Shown one piece after another: positions 23,481 through 34,643 of a stretch of 64,000 nucleotides of DNA. Positions within the stretch are counted from its first letter, which is position 1; each line of letters opens with the position of its first letter. The notes beneath the pieces were generated by a model. It saw nothing but the letters and a program-made list of their open reading frames with translations, was not told the origin of the DNA and searched no databases. Origin of the DNA: Erythroxylum novogranatense (lineage: Eukaryota; Streptophyta; Magnoliopsida; Malpighiales; Erythroxylaceae); the NCBI GenBank assembly GCA_029891385.1, contig CM057230.1, positions 19,171,372 through 19,235,371 of the forward strand, given 5' to 3'. A program made the position numbers and the translations under genes.

Positions 23481-23720
23481 TGGACCAATGGTGGTTAACA
23501 AATTAAATTCCTTTATGTTTTGATAATAATAAAATATATAGAATTAGTTAAGAAATTATTTCAGGTATTTTGGGATTATTATTCAATAAAAGAATTGTGC
23601 AAATCAAGATGGGCAAGTGATTAATCATTGAGGAATCAAGATGGAACTTGCCTTATAAGTGCAAGAGACATTAATAATGAAGATTATAGAAGATTTGATT
23701 GGATATTACCGTTGAAGCCA

Positions 23721-23900
23721 ACATAAGTCGACTAGCACATCATAAGTCGACTTATATATCAAGATCCGAACAACATAAGTTGACTAGAACATCATAAGTC
23801 GACTAATATATGAAGATCTGTCAACACAAGTCGACTAATAGTCCATAAGTCGACTTATCGAAGACCACAAGTCGACTTACACTCGCATAAGTCGACTTAT
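23721..23900. repeat. Irregular array of the palindrome AAGTCGACTT
   Basis: Within 180 bp the 9-mer AAGTCGACT occurs seven times exactly and once as AAGTTGACT, each preceded by A/C-rich CATA or CACA. Spacing is irregular, roughly 15-35 bp. The core extends to the perfect palindrome AAGTCGACTT in about half of the copies. It lies about 40 bp left of the assembly gap and is embedded in AT-rich sequence of unknown type. Confidence 0.85.
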
Positions 23901-23942
23901 GAAGAGCGGAGATAAAATTTTACGAAAATTGTTGTTATAAGT

Positions 23943-24042
23943 NNNNNNNNNNNNNNNNNNNNNNNNNNNNNNNNNNNNNNNNNNNNNNNNNNNNNNNNNN
24001 NNNNNNNNNNNNNNNNNNNNNNNNNNNNNNNNNNNNNNNNNN
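23943..24042. other. Assembly gap (100 N)
   Basis: Exactly 100 Ns, a conventional placeholder for unknown length. The right side starts inside the 5' LTR of the Tekay-like element; the left side is unrelated. At least about 2.4 kb of LTR must therefore be missing. Confidence 0.99.
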
Positions 24043-24599
24043 AATTTTTTGCACAGACCTTCGATTGAGCTGATTTTGAGCTTATAGATTCCTAAGAAAA
24101 TTTTCTATCTTTCTACACCTGATTTATCACTATTTATTTTAAATTGAAAAGGTGGTTTGAAACAAAGTGTGGAAATCGGCTGATTCTTTTCTGAATATAC
24201 TTTACTAATTTTTAAATATCTGGCGCTATAGCTTTTCCGGATTGAGGCGATTCTTGTTTTAAATGAAACTAGAGTTATAAACCTACAAGTTTTATGAAGG
24301 AGCCGATCAGATAATTCAGCCTCTAAAGATTTCAAATTTTGACATGAAGTCGGTAGAGGGACCTGCTTTCACTCATTTGCTTTAAGATAGTATTTTGCCA
24401 TAACTTTTTCATTTCTAATCCTAACTGAACGATTTCAGTGGCGTTAGAATCGTGAGTTCATGAGGAACAATTTTCTTAAAAATCAAATCCCAAATTCTTT
24501 CTATTAAAAGTTCTCTATTTGTGGTGGTCGTATGTGTTCGGTTTGGGTCTTCCATTCTTATATGGGTCCGAATGTTGGGCCTCGGAGCCGGGTCCAACA
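24043..24599 (+). repeat. 5' LTR end of Tekay-like element A
   Basis: 557 bp aligning with about 31840-32383, ending in GGTCCAACA. The following TTTAATATTAAAGCTTAGG looks like a degenerate version of the TGGTATCAGAGC primer-binding site of initiator tRNA-Met. Confidence 0.85.
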
Positions 24600-24775
24600 T
24601 TGTTTAATATTAAAGCTTAGGTTTCACTCTAGGCTTTTGTTGTGATATATGATTAAATGTTTGCATTATGAATTGATGGTTTGCATTAAGTGACATGCAT
24701 TTCATGCATACGTATAGGAACTACGATTGAAAAGAAATATAGCTAATCGATAAATGTTTTCATTGAGGGAGTAAG

Positions 24776-26140
24776 ATGCCACCTCGTGAAGGACACGAGG
24801 AGTTCCGCAGGTTCTATTGCACTGACTCTCCACCGAGAGGAGAGCATGGATGAGTCCGTAGCCGGGAGTGGCCGGTGAGGCTTCTCTAGGAAGTAGTAGG
24901 AGGCCCTCGATCTCGCACTCGTGATCGCCTAGTCGGCCCGAGCAAGTGCACTCTGAGACTGAGACTCTTTCGAGCATTTACCCAAGCCTTTGTTGTTATG
25001 GGTCAAATGCCCAAAGCTAGTTCGGCCCCCTAAGAGGGAGGCAGGTTTGACAAGGCGAGGAAGTATGGGCGGTGGATTTCTATGGGACCACGGATCTGAG
25101 GAAGGTGAGGCGTGGTTGAGGAAGACCGACGGTCTTGGATCGGATGGAGTCTGAAGATGATGAGAGGGTGGTTTATCTTGCCACGATCTGCTCGAGGGTG
25201 ATGCCTTGCATTGGTGGGAGGCTGTGCGGGGAAGTCGAGCGAGGCGATGGGATTGACTTGGGAGACTTCTTGTGTCTGCAAGGAAGAAGTATCTGTCTGA
25301 AGTGTACATTCAGTGACGAGAGGGAGTTTTGAGTCTCACCCAGAGGAGATATTTATTCTTTGAGTATGGCACGGTTTACTCGGTTGTCAAGGTATGCTTG
25401 AGCCGATGTTGATGAAATTTGCCAAGTGCTGCTGAGTTTTAGTCGAACCTACATTTAGCTATCGAGAGAAGGTAGTGGTGCAGAATTTTCTGATTTCAGT
25501 AATTTGGTTGAAGCGGCTCACGAGGGTGGAGAACATTGAAAACATTAAGAGTGCAGTTAGCAGAAAGAGGAAGGGAAGAGAGCAGTTCAGGAGGGGAGGT
25601 GGTACTTCTATGCCTGAGAGAAGTGCCAGAACCTTTCCTGGGCAGTCTGAGGAGAGGAGTCTTGGTGGGGCTGGCCTAGATCGATGAGGACTCCTACTGT
25701 TTCTCACTGACTTCAGCGGTGGGCGGCAGTAGAAGAGGTGACGGGGAGAGACCACCTCCTCCTAAATGTGAGCATTGTGGGTATCTCCATAGAGGAGAAT
25801 GTCGCAGATTGTCAGGAGCATGCTTCAATTGTGGGCAGAAAGGGCACATAGCCAAATTTTGTCCTAAGCCGGACAGAAGAGAGGGACACAGTCTGCAAGC
25901 TTCTGGAAGAGTAAGAGGCGGTGGGGCAGAAATGTAGTGAGTAAGTAGCTCTGGTGTACCTAAGAGAGCTTATCCTCCAGACAGATCCAGGGGGCAAGCA
26001 CCAGCTAGAGTGTTTGCTATGACTCGAGAAGGGAGAGCGCAACTTGGAAGTGGTAGCGGGTATGATTAAATTGTTTGATTATTGTGTGCTTGCTTTGATT
26101 GATCCGGGTTCTACCCATTCCTTTGTGTCGTCGGGTAGAA
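24776..26140 (+). pseudogene. gag and protease of Tekay-like element A
   Basis: A likely gag start is ATG 24776 (MPPREGHEE), comparable to MPPHRKIRG in element B. Frames shift repeatedly. Two zinc-knuckle-like motifs are intact near 25768-25863 (CEHCGYLHRGEC and CFNCGQKGHIAKFC). The protease signature LIDPGSTHSFVSS is at about 26096-26134. The rest of the protease is decayed. Confidence 0.8.
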
Positions 26141-26639
26141 CTGCATGTGGTAGAGTCTTGAGCCCATTGGATACTCGCTGATGGTGAGTACTCCGTCGGC
26201 GATTTATTAATGTCGATCAGTGTATAGAGGCGTGAGATAGAGATTAGAGGAGGAAGTTTGTGGTGGATTTGATTCCTTTGAAGATGGGGGATTGGATGTG
26301 ATCTGGCATGGATACCAGAAGTATCATGCCAAACTAGGCTAGCTGAAAGGCGGTGGAATTCGAGTTAGAGGATGGCGTGAGTGGTATTTATGGGAGATAG
26401 GAAGCGGTCTTCCTCGGATTATTTGACTATAAGCATGAAGAGAGCGATGAGTAAGGGGTGTGAAGCATTCTAGCCTATGTGTTAGACAAGAAAGCGGATA
26501 GAGGGAGGTTGGAAGACATTCTGTAGTCGAGGAATTCCGGACGTCTTCCCGAGGAATTGCTGGACTACCTCCTCAGAGAGAAATTGAGTTTCCGTTGAGC
26601 TTCTTCCGAGCCTTCATGATTCGATTCAGCCTTTGGGAT

Positions 26640-27600
26640 GGCTCGGTGAATTGAAGGAGCTTAAGGAGTAGTTGGAGGATCTTTTAGAAAAGGGTTATAT
26701 TAGGCGAGCTCTTGGCAGGGGAACTCCGGTTCTCTTTGTGAAGAAAAAAGATGGATCGTTGCGGATGTGTGTGGATTATAGGAAGTTGAATCATGCCACC
26801 ATTAAGGCGATATCCGCTCCCACGCATAGATGATTTGTTTGATCGATTGCAAGGTGAGAGTCTTTTCAAGATAGATATGAGATCGGGTTATCATCGATTG
26901 AGGATTAAGGAGGCGATGTGTCGAAGCTCTTTTAGGGCAGCAGTATGACCACTTTGAGTTTTTGGTTATGCCTTTCGGGTTAACAAATGCTCCTGCAGTC
27001 TTTATGGATTTGATGAATAGAGTCTTCAAGTCTTTCTGAGAGCGATTTGTCATTGTCTTTATTGATGACATATTGGTCTATTCTAAAGTGATGTGGACAC
27101 GAGGATCATTTGAGGGTTGCTTTGGAAACTTTGAGAAAGAGCGAGTTGTATGCAAATTCGATAAGTGCAATTTTGGAAGGAAGTGGTATTTCTCGGGCAT
27201 GTGATTTCAGGCGTGGAGTGCATGTGGACCGCAAAGATAGAGGTACGTGGTTAAATGGGAAGCACCTAAGAATGTGGTGAGGTGAGGAGTTTTTGGGACT
27301 AATTTGGATACTACTGGGAGGTTTGTGGAGGGCTTTTCTTTGATATTTGCTCCACTTTCCAAGTGCGAGAAAGAATCGAGAAGTTTAAGTGGGTGAGGAA
27401 TGTCGAGGCAGTTTTGAGGAATTGAAGAATAGGCTTACTCTTGAACCGATTTTGACATTACCTATGGTGATGATGGATATATTGTGTCTGATGGCGCTTC
27501 GGGAAGGGTTTAGGATGTGTATTGATGCGAGGAGAGAAAGTGATTGCCTATGCTTCCGAGCAATTGAAGCCTTATGAGATGAACTACCTATTCATGACAC
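26640..27600 (+). pseudogene. RT and RNase H of Tekay-like element A
   Basis: Pieces in several frames: [20 protein letters not shown] (about 26723-26782), a [10 protein letters not shown] block near 26865, [10 protein letters not shown] near 26965 and the catalytic [10 protein letters not shown] at about 27058-27087. RNase H fragments follow to about 27700. Frameshifts and stops are frequent, so no enzyme is made. Confidence 0.8.
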
Positions 27601-28249
27601 GGAATTGGCTGCTATAATTTTTGCCTTGAAGATTTGGAACACTACTTGTATGGAGTTACTACTAGAGTATTCTGGACCATAAGAGCCTTAAGTACTTGTT
27701 GACTCGAAGAAATTTGAATTTGAGGCGAGGCGATGGTTGGAGTTATTAAAGATTATGATTTGGTGATAGACTACCATCCGGGAAAGCTAATGTTGTGGTG
27801 ATGCATTGAGTAGGAAGTCCACTATGGCACATGTGGAACAATGTACCTTCCACTTCTGAAGGAATTAGCGGACTTGATGTGACATTAAAGCAAGTTGAGC
27901 TGTTGTATTTTGGCGAATTTGAGTGAGGCGGTGTTGAGGGAAGATCAAAGAAGTGCAGGAGCAGGATGAGTACTTGAGTAAGCTTAAAGCAGAGATAAAG
28001 ATGGTAAGCCCTCGATGTAGAGGTAAAGGAAGATGGATTGATGGTTGTGGGTGATAGATTGTGTGTTCCGGATGTGGTAGAAGTGAAGGATGAGATCCTT
28101 GATGAAGCACGCATGCGCTCCTTATGCAATGCACCGGGGAGTTCTAAGATGTATCGGATTTGAAAGAATATTTACGGTGGAAGGGAATGAGAAAAGATGT
28201 GGCGATGCGCTAGAAGATGTTTAGTGTGTCGTGAGTTAATTTGAACACA

Positions 28250-29345
28250 AGCACCTTGAGCAAGCAATCCTTCTTTGATTAGGAATGGAAATGGGAGAAG
28301 ATTACCATGGATTTTCTGATGGGATTCCGGGGACTAACAGAAGCATGGCGCTATTTGGGTGATTGTGGATAGGTGACTAAGTCAGCCCTTCTTGCTAATT
28401 AGGCATGATTCTTTGAATGTTTTGGCTAAGAAGTATGTGGATGAAGTGTCGAGACTTCACGGATTCGAGTTTGATAGTATCTGATAGAGATCCTAGGTTT
28501 ACCTCCAAATTTTAGGAAAGTTTACAGGAGGCTCTGGGGACTCGATTGCATTTTAGTCTGACCTTTCATCCATGATTGATGGACAATCGGAGAGGACGAT
28601 CTGGACTTTGAGGCTATGTTGAGAGCTTGTGCTTTAGATTTCAAAGGTTCGTGGGATGATCACCTACCTTTGATTGAGTTTGCTTACAATAATTCCTATC
28701 ATTCGGGAATTCAGATGGCACCTTATGAGACTTTGTATGGTAGGAGATGCAAGACTCCTTTATGTTAGGATGAGGAAGGTGAAAGGAAGCTTGTGGGACC
28801 TGAGTTAGTACAGGTTGCAGTTGATAAAGTTAAGTTAGTGAAGCAGAGGCTGAAAGCAGCTTAAGATAGGATGAAGAGCTACACAGATGTCCATAGGAAA
28901 GAGATGGAATTTGAAGTGGGTGAGAAGGTGTTTCTTAGAGCTTCTCCATGGAAAGGTGTTTTGAGGTTTGGAAAGAAGGGCAAGCTTAGCCCGAGGTATA
29001 TAGGCCCATATGAGATCATTGAGAGGATTGGGCCTTTGGCTTATAAGTTAGATTTGCCATTGGGTTGTCTAAGATTCCTGATGTGTTCCATGTGTCGATG
29101 TTGAGGAGGTGCAGATCGGATCCTTCACATATAGTTCAACCTTGAGAGGTTCGATTGAGAGAGGATTTGACTTATGAGGAGCAACGGTGGAAATCTTAGA
29201 TTCAAAGAAAAAGTGTTAAGGAACGAGAGTGTGAAGGTGGTTAAGGTCTTATGGAGGAATCATTAACCGAGGAGGCTACTTGGGAACCTTTGGAAGCCAT
29301 GAAGGAGAAGTATCCGTACCTCTTCATGGATTCGAGTGTAAGGAT
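28250..29345 (+). pseudogene. Integrase and chromodomain of Tekay-like element A
   Basis: Integrase core fragments start near 28290. The segment DDHLPLIEFAYNNSYHSGIQ is intact near 28657-28716. A long open piece at 28871-29104 (HRKEMEFEVGEKVFLRASPW ... YIGPYEIIERIG) is the C-terminal DNA-binding region. A chromodomain-like block (VLWRNH ... EEATWEP) lies at about 29200-29300, just before the polypurine tract. Confidence 0.82.
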
Positions 29346-29376
29346 TTGAGGACAAAATTCTTTTAGGAGGGAGAAT

Positions 29377-32300
29377 TGTTGGGCTCGAATTTTATTTATT
29401 TATTTGAATTAATTATTTATTTATCTATGGATTTATTCGTTAATTTTATTTATTTATTTATTTTGCCTTAATTGATTTAATTATGTGTTTATATAAATAT
29501 TTTTATGTTGGGCTTGGGATTAGAAGTTAGAAATTAATTTAAGGCTTGGATTTAATATTGGAAAGTATGGGCTTTAGGAATGAATGAATAAGAAGAGGGG
29601 CCCAAAGCCTTGTAAGTTATAAGAGGAGAGCCAATACCAAAACTATGTAGTTTTGGAAGGAGGTTTAAGTGAAGGCAAATAAATGAGTGAAATGAATTAA
29701 AGAGGAGAAGAGGAGTAAGCAAGTGTCGTAGAACAAAAGGAGAAGAGAAGGAAAAGCGTGAGCTAGCAAGAGGAGAAAGAAGAGGACCTTGACTAAGTGG
29801 AAGAGAGTCGTAGGGAAGAAGAAAGAAGGAGAAAAGAAGAGAAATCAAGTGAGAAAGGTAAGTTTTCATCTTTTCTTAAGTTAGATTAGAAAATGGTGTA
29901 GGATGAAAGTTAGGGTTTATGTAGAGATTGAAGAAAATGGAAGAAGGTGAGATCTATGGATGTTAAGGAAGGTTATGGTTATTCTAGCTTAAATGAGCCA
30001 TGGGTAGGTTAGGTTAAGGTTAATTTTAGTTTTCCTTTAATTTATGACTATTATGACCTTTCTATGAATTTAGAAATTGATTGGAGATGTGTTTTGTTTG
30101 AAGGAACTCGAAAACCCTACTCAAGACAAAGAGGAAGGGCAATCTTGACTTGATTCCGCGATAGGTGGGTAACATGTTTATAGTTGTTGTGTAGTGGGCA
30201 AATGCCTATGTGTGCTATCTTTGTTATATTATGAGCATATTGAAAGTGTATTCATATGATTTGAAAGAAAAGAATGGAGCTTTGATGATTGAAAGTATGA
30301 AAGAAGCATAAAATGCTACTTTTACGTATGAATATGTGAACATAGTTTGTTTGTGTTTGGTAGAGAGAACCTCTATCGTAAAGTCACGTGCACGTTGACC
30401 CCTTTTTGCCTTCTCCCGGCAGCCCGCTTGTGGCCCACAAGATCCGAAAAATGGACTCGTCGTGTTTACGGTAAACTTCGGTTTCCGTCGTGTTTAAGGA
30501 ACTCTCGAAGCCTATTGTGTGCATTTCATCCTTTGATTATGTATATGATGCATAATATGTGTTTTAATTGATAAAAGATGTTTCCTTATGTTTTATGTAA
30601 GAAGTTCGATTAATTGTGATCTTGGTGATGAAGTTGGATATTATGACTTATATGTTGATTTCTAATGCTACGGAATACTATCGTGTTATGTGTGGCTCAT
30701 TACTCGATGACTATAAGCTTGTTAGCCCTTGAGCGTGTTAGCTCACCCATTCTCCCTCCTCAGTGAAAATCCAAGTTGAGAGACTAACCTTGCAAGGCAT
30801 CGGGCATAACTCCAAGAAATTTTAGAAACTTTGTATTAAGTTAGTAACTAGCTCTTGAAATGGCTTTGTAAGCATATTGACCATTGAGCATCTCATCTTT
30901 TGTATTTTACACTTGTTCTTGATGATTATACCATTTTGTAACAAGCTATGTATGAATGTTATCTTGGAAGGGAACTTGAGTGCTTGATACACTCTTTTCA
31001 TGTGTTGGTATTGATTTTGTAGTTTGTGTATGGTATGGGAAAATGTGTGTATGAGTCTTCTTTGTTGAGTTACTATTGATGTTGTGCTTTGGGAGAGCTC
31101 CTGGAATATTTTCTATGGTCTATGTGTTGTTGAAGTTGAGAAGTCTTTGCAGAAAGGTTCAATTTGAAGTGTTCATGTGGGAAATTTTGGGGTTGTTGTG
31201 TTTCTGCAGATTTACGGGTTATCTGAGTAGTATGGGATCATTTAGTATTGTTGAGAGTGTTAGCGGGCTGTAGAGCTCTCCCAGGGGGGTTTATGAGCTA
31301 TTTAAGATGAGTTAATGGGTAGGTGTAAGTCGTTGGAATTAAATGTAGGTCTTTGTCAAAGTGATGATTGGTAGCAAGCTTTGAGTCCACTTTTGACCCA
31401 TTTATATTTGGAATATAGGTCAGTGGTCTTCATGGAAGTTGTAGATAATTCTTTTACCTTTCCATAGACACTAAGTTTGCTAAATTTGGAGTTCTAGGTC
31501 AAAAGTTATGGAGGTCGCAATTTCTGGTACTGTTTGTGGAGAGCTAGCCGACCTGTCTTAGTGGGAACTTTTGATTCCCTTCGAGTCCGAGCTTGCTTGT
31601 GAGCCCTTCTTGAAAAATATAGATTTTTCTCCTAGCTTTCCAACGCTTCTGACCGTGTCTAATTTGAAGCTCGGAGTCAAAAGTTATGAGAGTTAGAAGT
31701 CGGATAGGTCGGGCGGTAGGGCAGGTCGCCCAGGCGCTCGCGGGCGAGCGCCAAGAGCCCGGTAGAGACCGGGCTCTTGCGAGCAATTGGGGTCGGTCTC
31801 TGGCCGACCGACCCCTCCTCCTTCTTTTGGTCATAACTTTTTTCACAGACCTCCGATTGAGCTGATTTTCGAAGCGATAGATTCCTAAGAAGATTTTCTA
31901 TCTTTCTACACCTGATTTATCACTATTTATTTTAAATTGAAAAAGGTGGTTTGAAACAAAGTGTGGAGGTCGGCTGATTCTTTCTGAATATACTTCACTA
32001 ATTTTTAAATATCTGGAGCTATAGGGCTCGGATTGAGACGATTCTTGTTTTAAATGAAACTAGAGTTATAGACCTACAAGTTTTATGAAGGGTCGATCAG
32101 TAATTCAGCCTCTAAAGATTTCAAATTTTGACATGAAGTCGGTAGAGGGACTATTTTCACTATTTTCTTTAAGATAGTATTTTGCCATAACTTTTCATTT
32201 CTAATCCGAACTGAAAGATTTCAGTGGCGTTATAATCGTGAGATCATGAGGAACAATTTTCTTTAAAAGCAAATCCCAAATTCTTTCTATTAAAAGTTTC

Positions 32301-32383
32301 TCTATTTGTGGTCGGTATGTGTTGGTTTGGGTCTTCCATTCTTATATGGGTTAGAATGTTGGGCCTCGGAGGCGGGTCCAACA
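29377..32383 (+). repeat. 3' LTR of Tekay-like element A (about 3.0 kb)
   Basis: TGTTGGGC...GTCCAACA with inverted 6-bp ends. The last 0.55 kb matches the 5' LTR end at 24043-24599. It contains AT-rich (ATTT)n near its start and a cluster of three perfect GC-rich inverted repeats at 31733-31815. Confidence 0.88.
31733..31815. repeat. Three adjacent perfect GC-rich inverted repeats in the Tekay LTR
   Basis: Stem 1: GGCGCTCGC (31733-31741), 2-nt loop, complement 31744-31752. Stem 2: AAGAGCCCGGT (31753-31763), 4-nt loop, complement 31768-31778. Stem 3: GGGGTCGGTC (31789-31798), 7-nt loop, complement 31806-31815. All stems pair without mismatch. They could form hairpins in RNA or single-stranded DNA. 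Confidence 0.95.
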
Positions 32384-34430
32384 CACTATCTCATCAATGT
32401 ACTTCCTTGCTAACATATCCAAAGAATCAGTATGCTTAATCACCAAAAAGTGAGTGACTTCACAATAGATCCTGATAACCCAAATTGCATCGTGCTTCCC
32501 TCGGGTCTTAGGCAAACCCATTGAGAAAATCCATGGTCACCCTTTGCCACTTCCATTCCGGATGGACAATGGCCTTAACACTGAAGGTGCACGATGTTGA
32601 CTTTGACTTTGACACACTAGACACTTACTTACAAAGTCCGTTACATCCCTCTTCATGCCTTTCCACCAAAAATGCTCTCTCAAATCTCTATACATCTGGT
32701 GCTACACGGATGCATGGCATAAGCGCGTTGTGTGCCTCATCCGAATCTCATCCTTAACCTCCCGCACATCGGGATACAGCTGTTCCCCATGTCATCATCC
32801 ATCTTCCTCACTACTACTTGAAATCTTCTTGAATTTCCTCTCGAGCTTGTTCAAATCTGCATCTTGTGCTCGCAATTCCCTAACTTTCTCCACGAGAATC
32901 GGTCTTTTCGGAAGTTAGCTAGAAGCCAATCCGGCTCCTCCTGCTTTAAGTTTATCTTCAGCTTGGCCATCTCTTCCAATAAAGGAAGATAAACTGTTCG
33001 AACATGCGCAATCGAAGACTTCCTACTCAAGGCATCCGCCACTACATTGGCCTTGCCTGGATGATACTCAATCAGCAAGTCATAATCCTTAAGCAACTCG
33101 ATCCACCTTCTCTGTCTCAAATTCAGTTCCTTTTGGCTCAGCAAGTACTTGAGACTCTTATGATTGGTAAAGATCCTCGTCTGAACTCCATACAGATAAT
33201 GCCTCTAAATTTTCAAGGCAAAGATCACAGCTGCCAACTCCAAATCATACGTCGGATAGTTCAACTCATATGGCTTCAACTGCCTCGAAGCATAAGCAAT
33301 CACCCTGTCTCCCTGCATCAATACACAACCAAGACCCTTCCTCAAAGAATCACTATACGCAGTATAGCTCTCATCTCCAGAAGGTAGAATCAAAATCGGA
33401 GCACTTGTCAATCTGTGCTTGAGCTCCTTGAAGCTCCTCTGGAACTCATCACTCCAAATAAACTTCTGATTCTTCCTCAACAACTTAGTCATCGGAGCGG
33501 CTACCATGGAGAATCCCTCCATAAATCTCCTATAGTAACCTGCCAAACCTAGAAAGCTCCTCACCTCTGCTACATTCTTGGTGCTTCCCAATTCACCATG
33601 ATTCTATTTTCTTTGGATCCATATGCACTCCTTGTTCGAGATCACATGTCCAAGGAATGAAACTTCTCTCGACCAAAATTCGCATTTATCGAATTTGGCA
33701 TACAACTCATTCTCCTCAATGTCTCAAAGCAATCCTCAAATGCTCTTCATTCTCCTCATCACTCTTGGAATAAACCAATATATCATCAATGAAGACAATG
33801 ATAAATTGGTCCAAGAATGGTTTAAAGACCCGATTCATCAAATCCATAAAAGCTACAAGGGCATTTGTCAATCCAAAAGGCATAACCATAAACTCAAAAT
33901 GCCCATACCGTGTCCTGAAAGCAGTCTTTGGCACATCCGACTCCTTTATCCTCAACTGATGATAACCCGATCTCAAGTCTATCTTGAAGAAGACTTTCAC
34001 CCTGCAATTGATCAAGCAGATCATCTATGCGTGAAGCGGATATTTGTTCTTCAAGTGACTGATTAAGCTTCGGTAGTCTACACACATCCTCAACGATCCA
34101 TCTTTTTTCTTCACAAAAAGAACCGGAGCTCCCCAAGGTGAAGAGCTTGGCCTTATATACCCTTTCTTTAACAACTCCTTCAACTGCTCCTTAAGCTCCT
34201 TCAATTCGCGAGCCATCCAGTAAGCGGAATTGAAATCGACGCCGTACTGAAAGAAGCTCGATGGAAACTCAAATTTCCTAGTGGCGGTAGTCCTAACAAT
34301 TCCTTGAGAAAGACATCCGAGAATTCACGACTCTTTGGAATATCCTCCAGTCTCCCTATATCTGCCCTTGTGTCTACCACATAGGCCAAAAATGCCTCAC
34401 ATCCTTTCCTCATCATCTTCTCTTTGTCAA
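32384..34430 (-). pseudogene. pol (RT, RNase H, start of integrase) of Tekay-like element B
   Basis: From right to left on minus: [20 protein letters not shown] (34025-34216), then [16 protein letters not shown] and [10 protein letters not shown] with the catalytic [10 protein letters not shown] (33716-34024). RNase H follows ([30 protein letters not shown]; 33205-33591) and its end [20 protein letters not shown] (32851-33144). The integrase core start near 32520-32570 breaks off at 32384. Frames change several times. Confidence 0.85.
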
Positions 34431-34643
34431 AGCTGAAATAATTACAGGCGGGCTTACTTTTCTATCTCCGTAAACCTGACTCTTCTGCAGTCATCCAATT
34501 CAAATTCCTTGTCTTACATTTACAATCCGATCGGGCATTGTACCTCTCTAACATGTCCATACCTAGGATCACATCTAATCCTCCCATCTTGGTGACATCA
34601 AATCGACCACTAGAAGTTCCCCACCAATACATAACTCATGCCT

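Larger units (their letters stand above)
24043..32383 (+). mobile_element. Tekay/Del-like Ty3/gypsy chromovirus A, decayed, 5' LTR truncated by the gap
   Basis: The 3' LTR is 29377-32383 (TGTTGGGC...GTCCAACA, about 3.0 kb). The last 557 bp of the 5' LTR (24043-24599) match its end. The interior keeps the order gag, protease, RT, RNase H, integrase and chromodomain, all with many frameshifts and stops. A purine tract (AGGAGGGAGAA) precedes the 3' LTR. Long LTRs and the terminal chromodomain-like block point to the Tekay/Del lineage. It abuts a relative in opposite orientation at 32384, so it probably inserted into that element. The left target duplicate cannot be checked because of the gap. 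Confidence 0.88.

Noticed and set aside
23721..23900. AAGTCGACTT array considered as a CRISPR array
   Set aside because: Repeats are only about 10 bp, spacing is irregular, and the genome is that of a plant.
23480..23942. Sequence left of the gap considered as the start of the Tekay-like A 5' LTR
   Set aside because: It does not match the 3' LTR start (29377 on), which begins TGTTGGGCTCGAATTTT with ATTT repeats.
18690..24042. Search for tRNA, rRNA or small RNA genes in the gene-poor stretch
   Set aside because: No cloverleaf with intact A and B boxes, and no rRNA-like conserved blocks, were recognised by eye.
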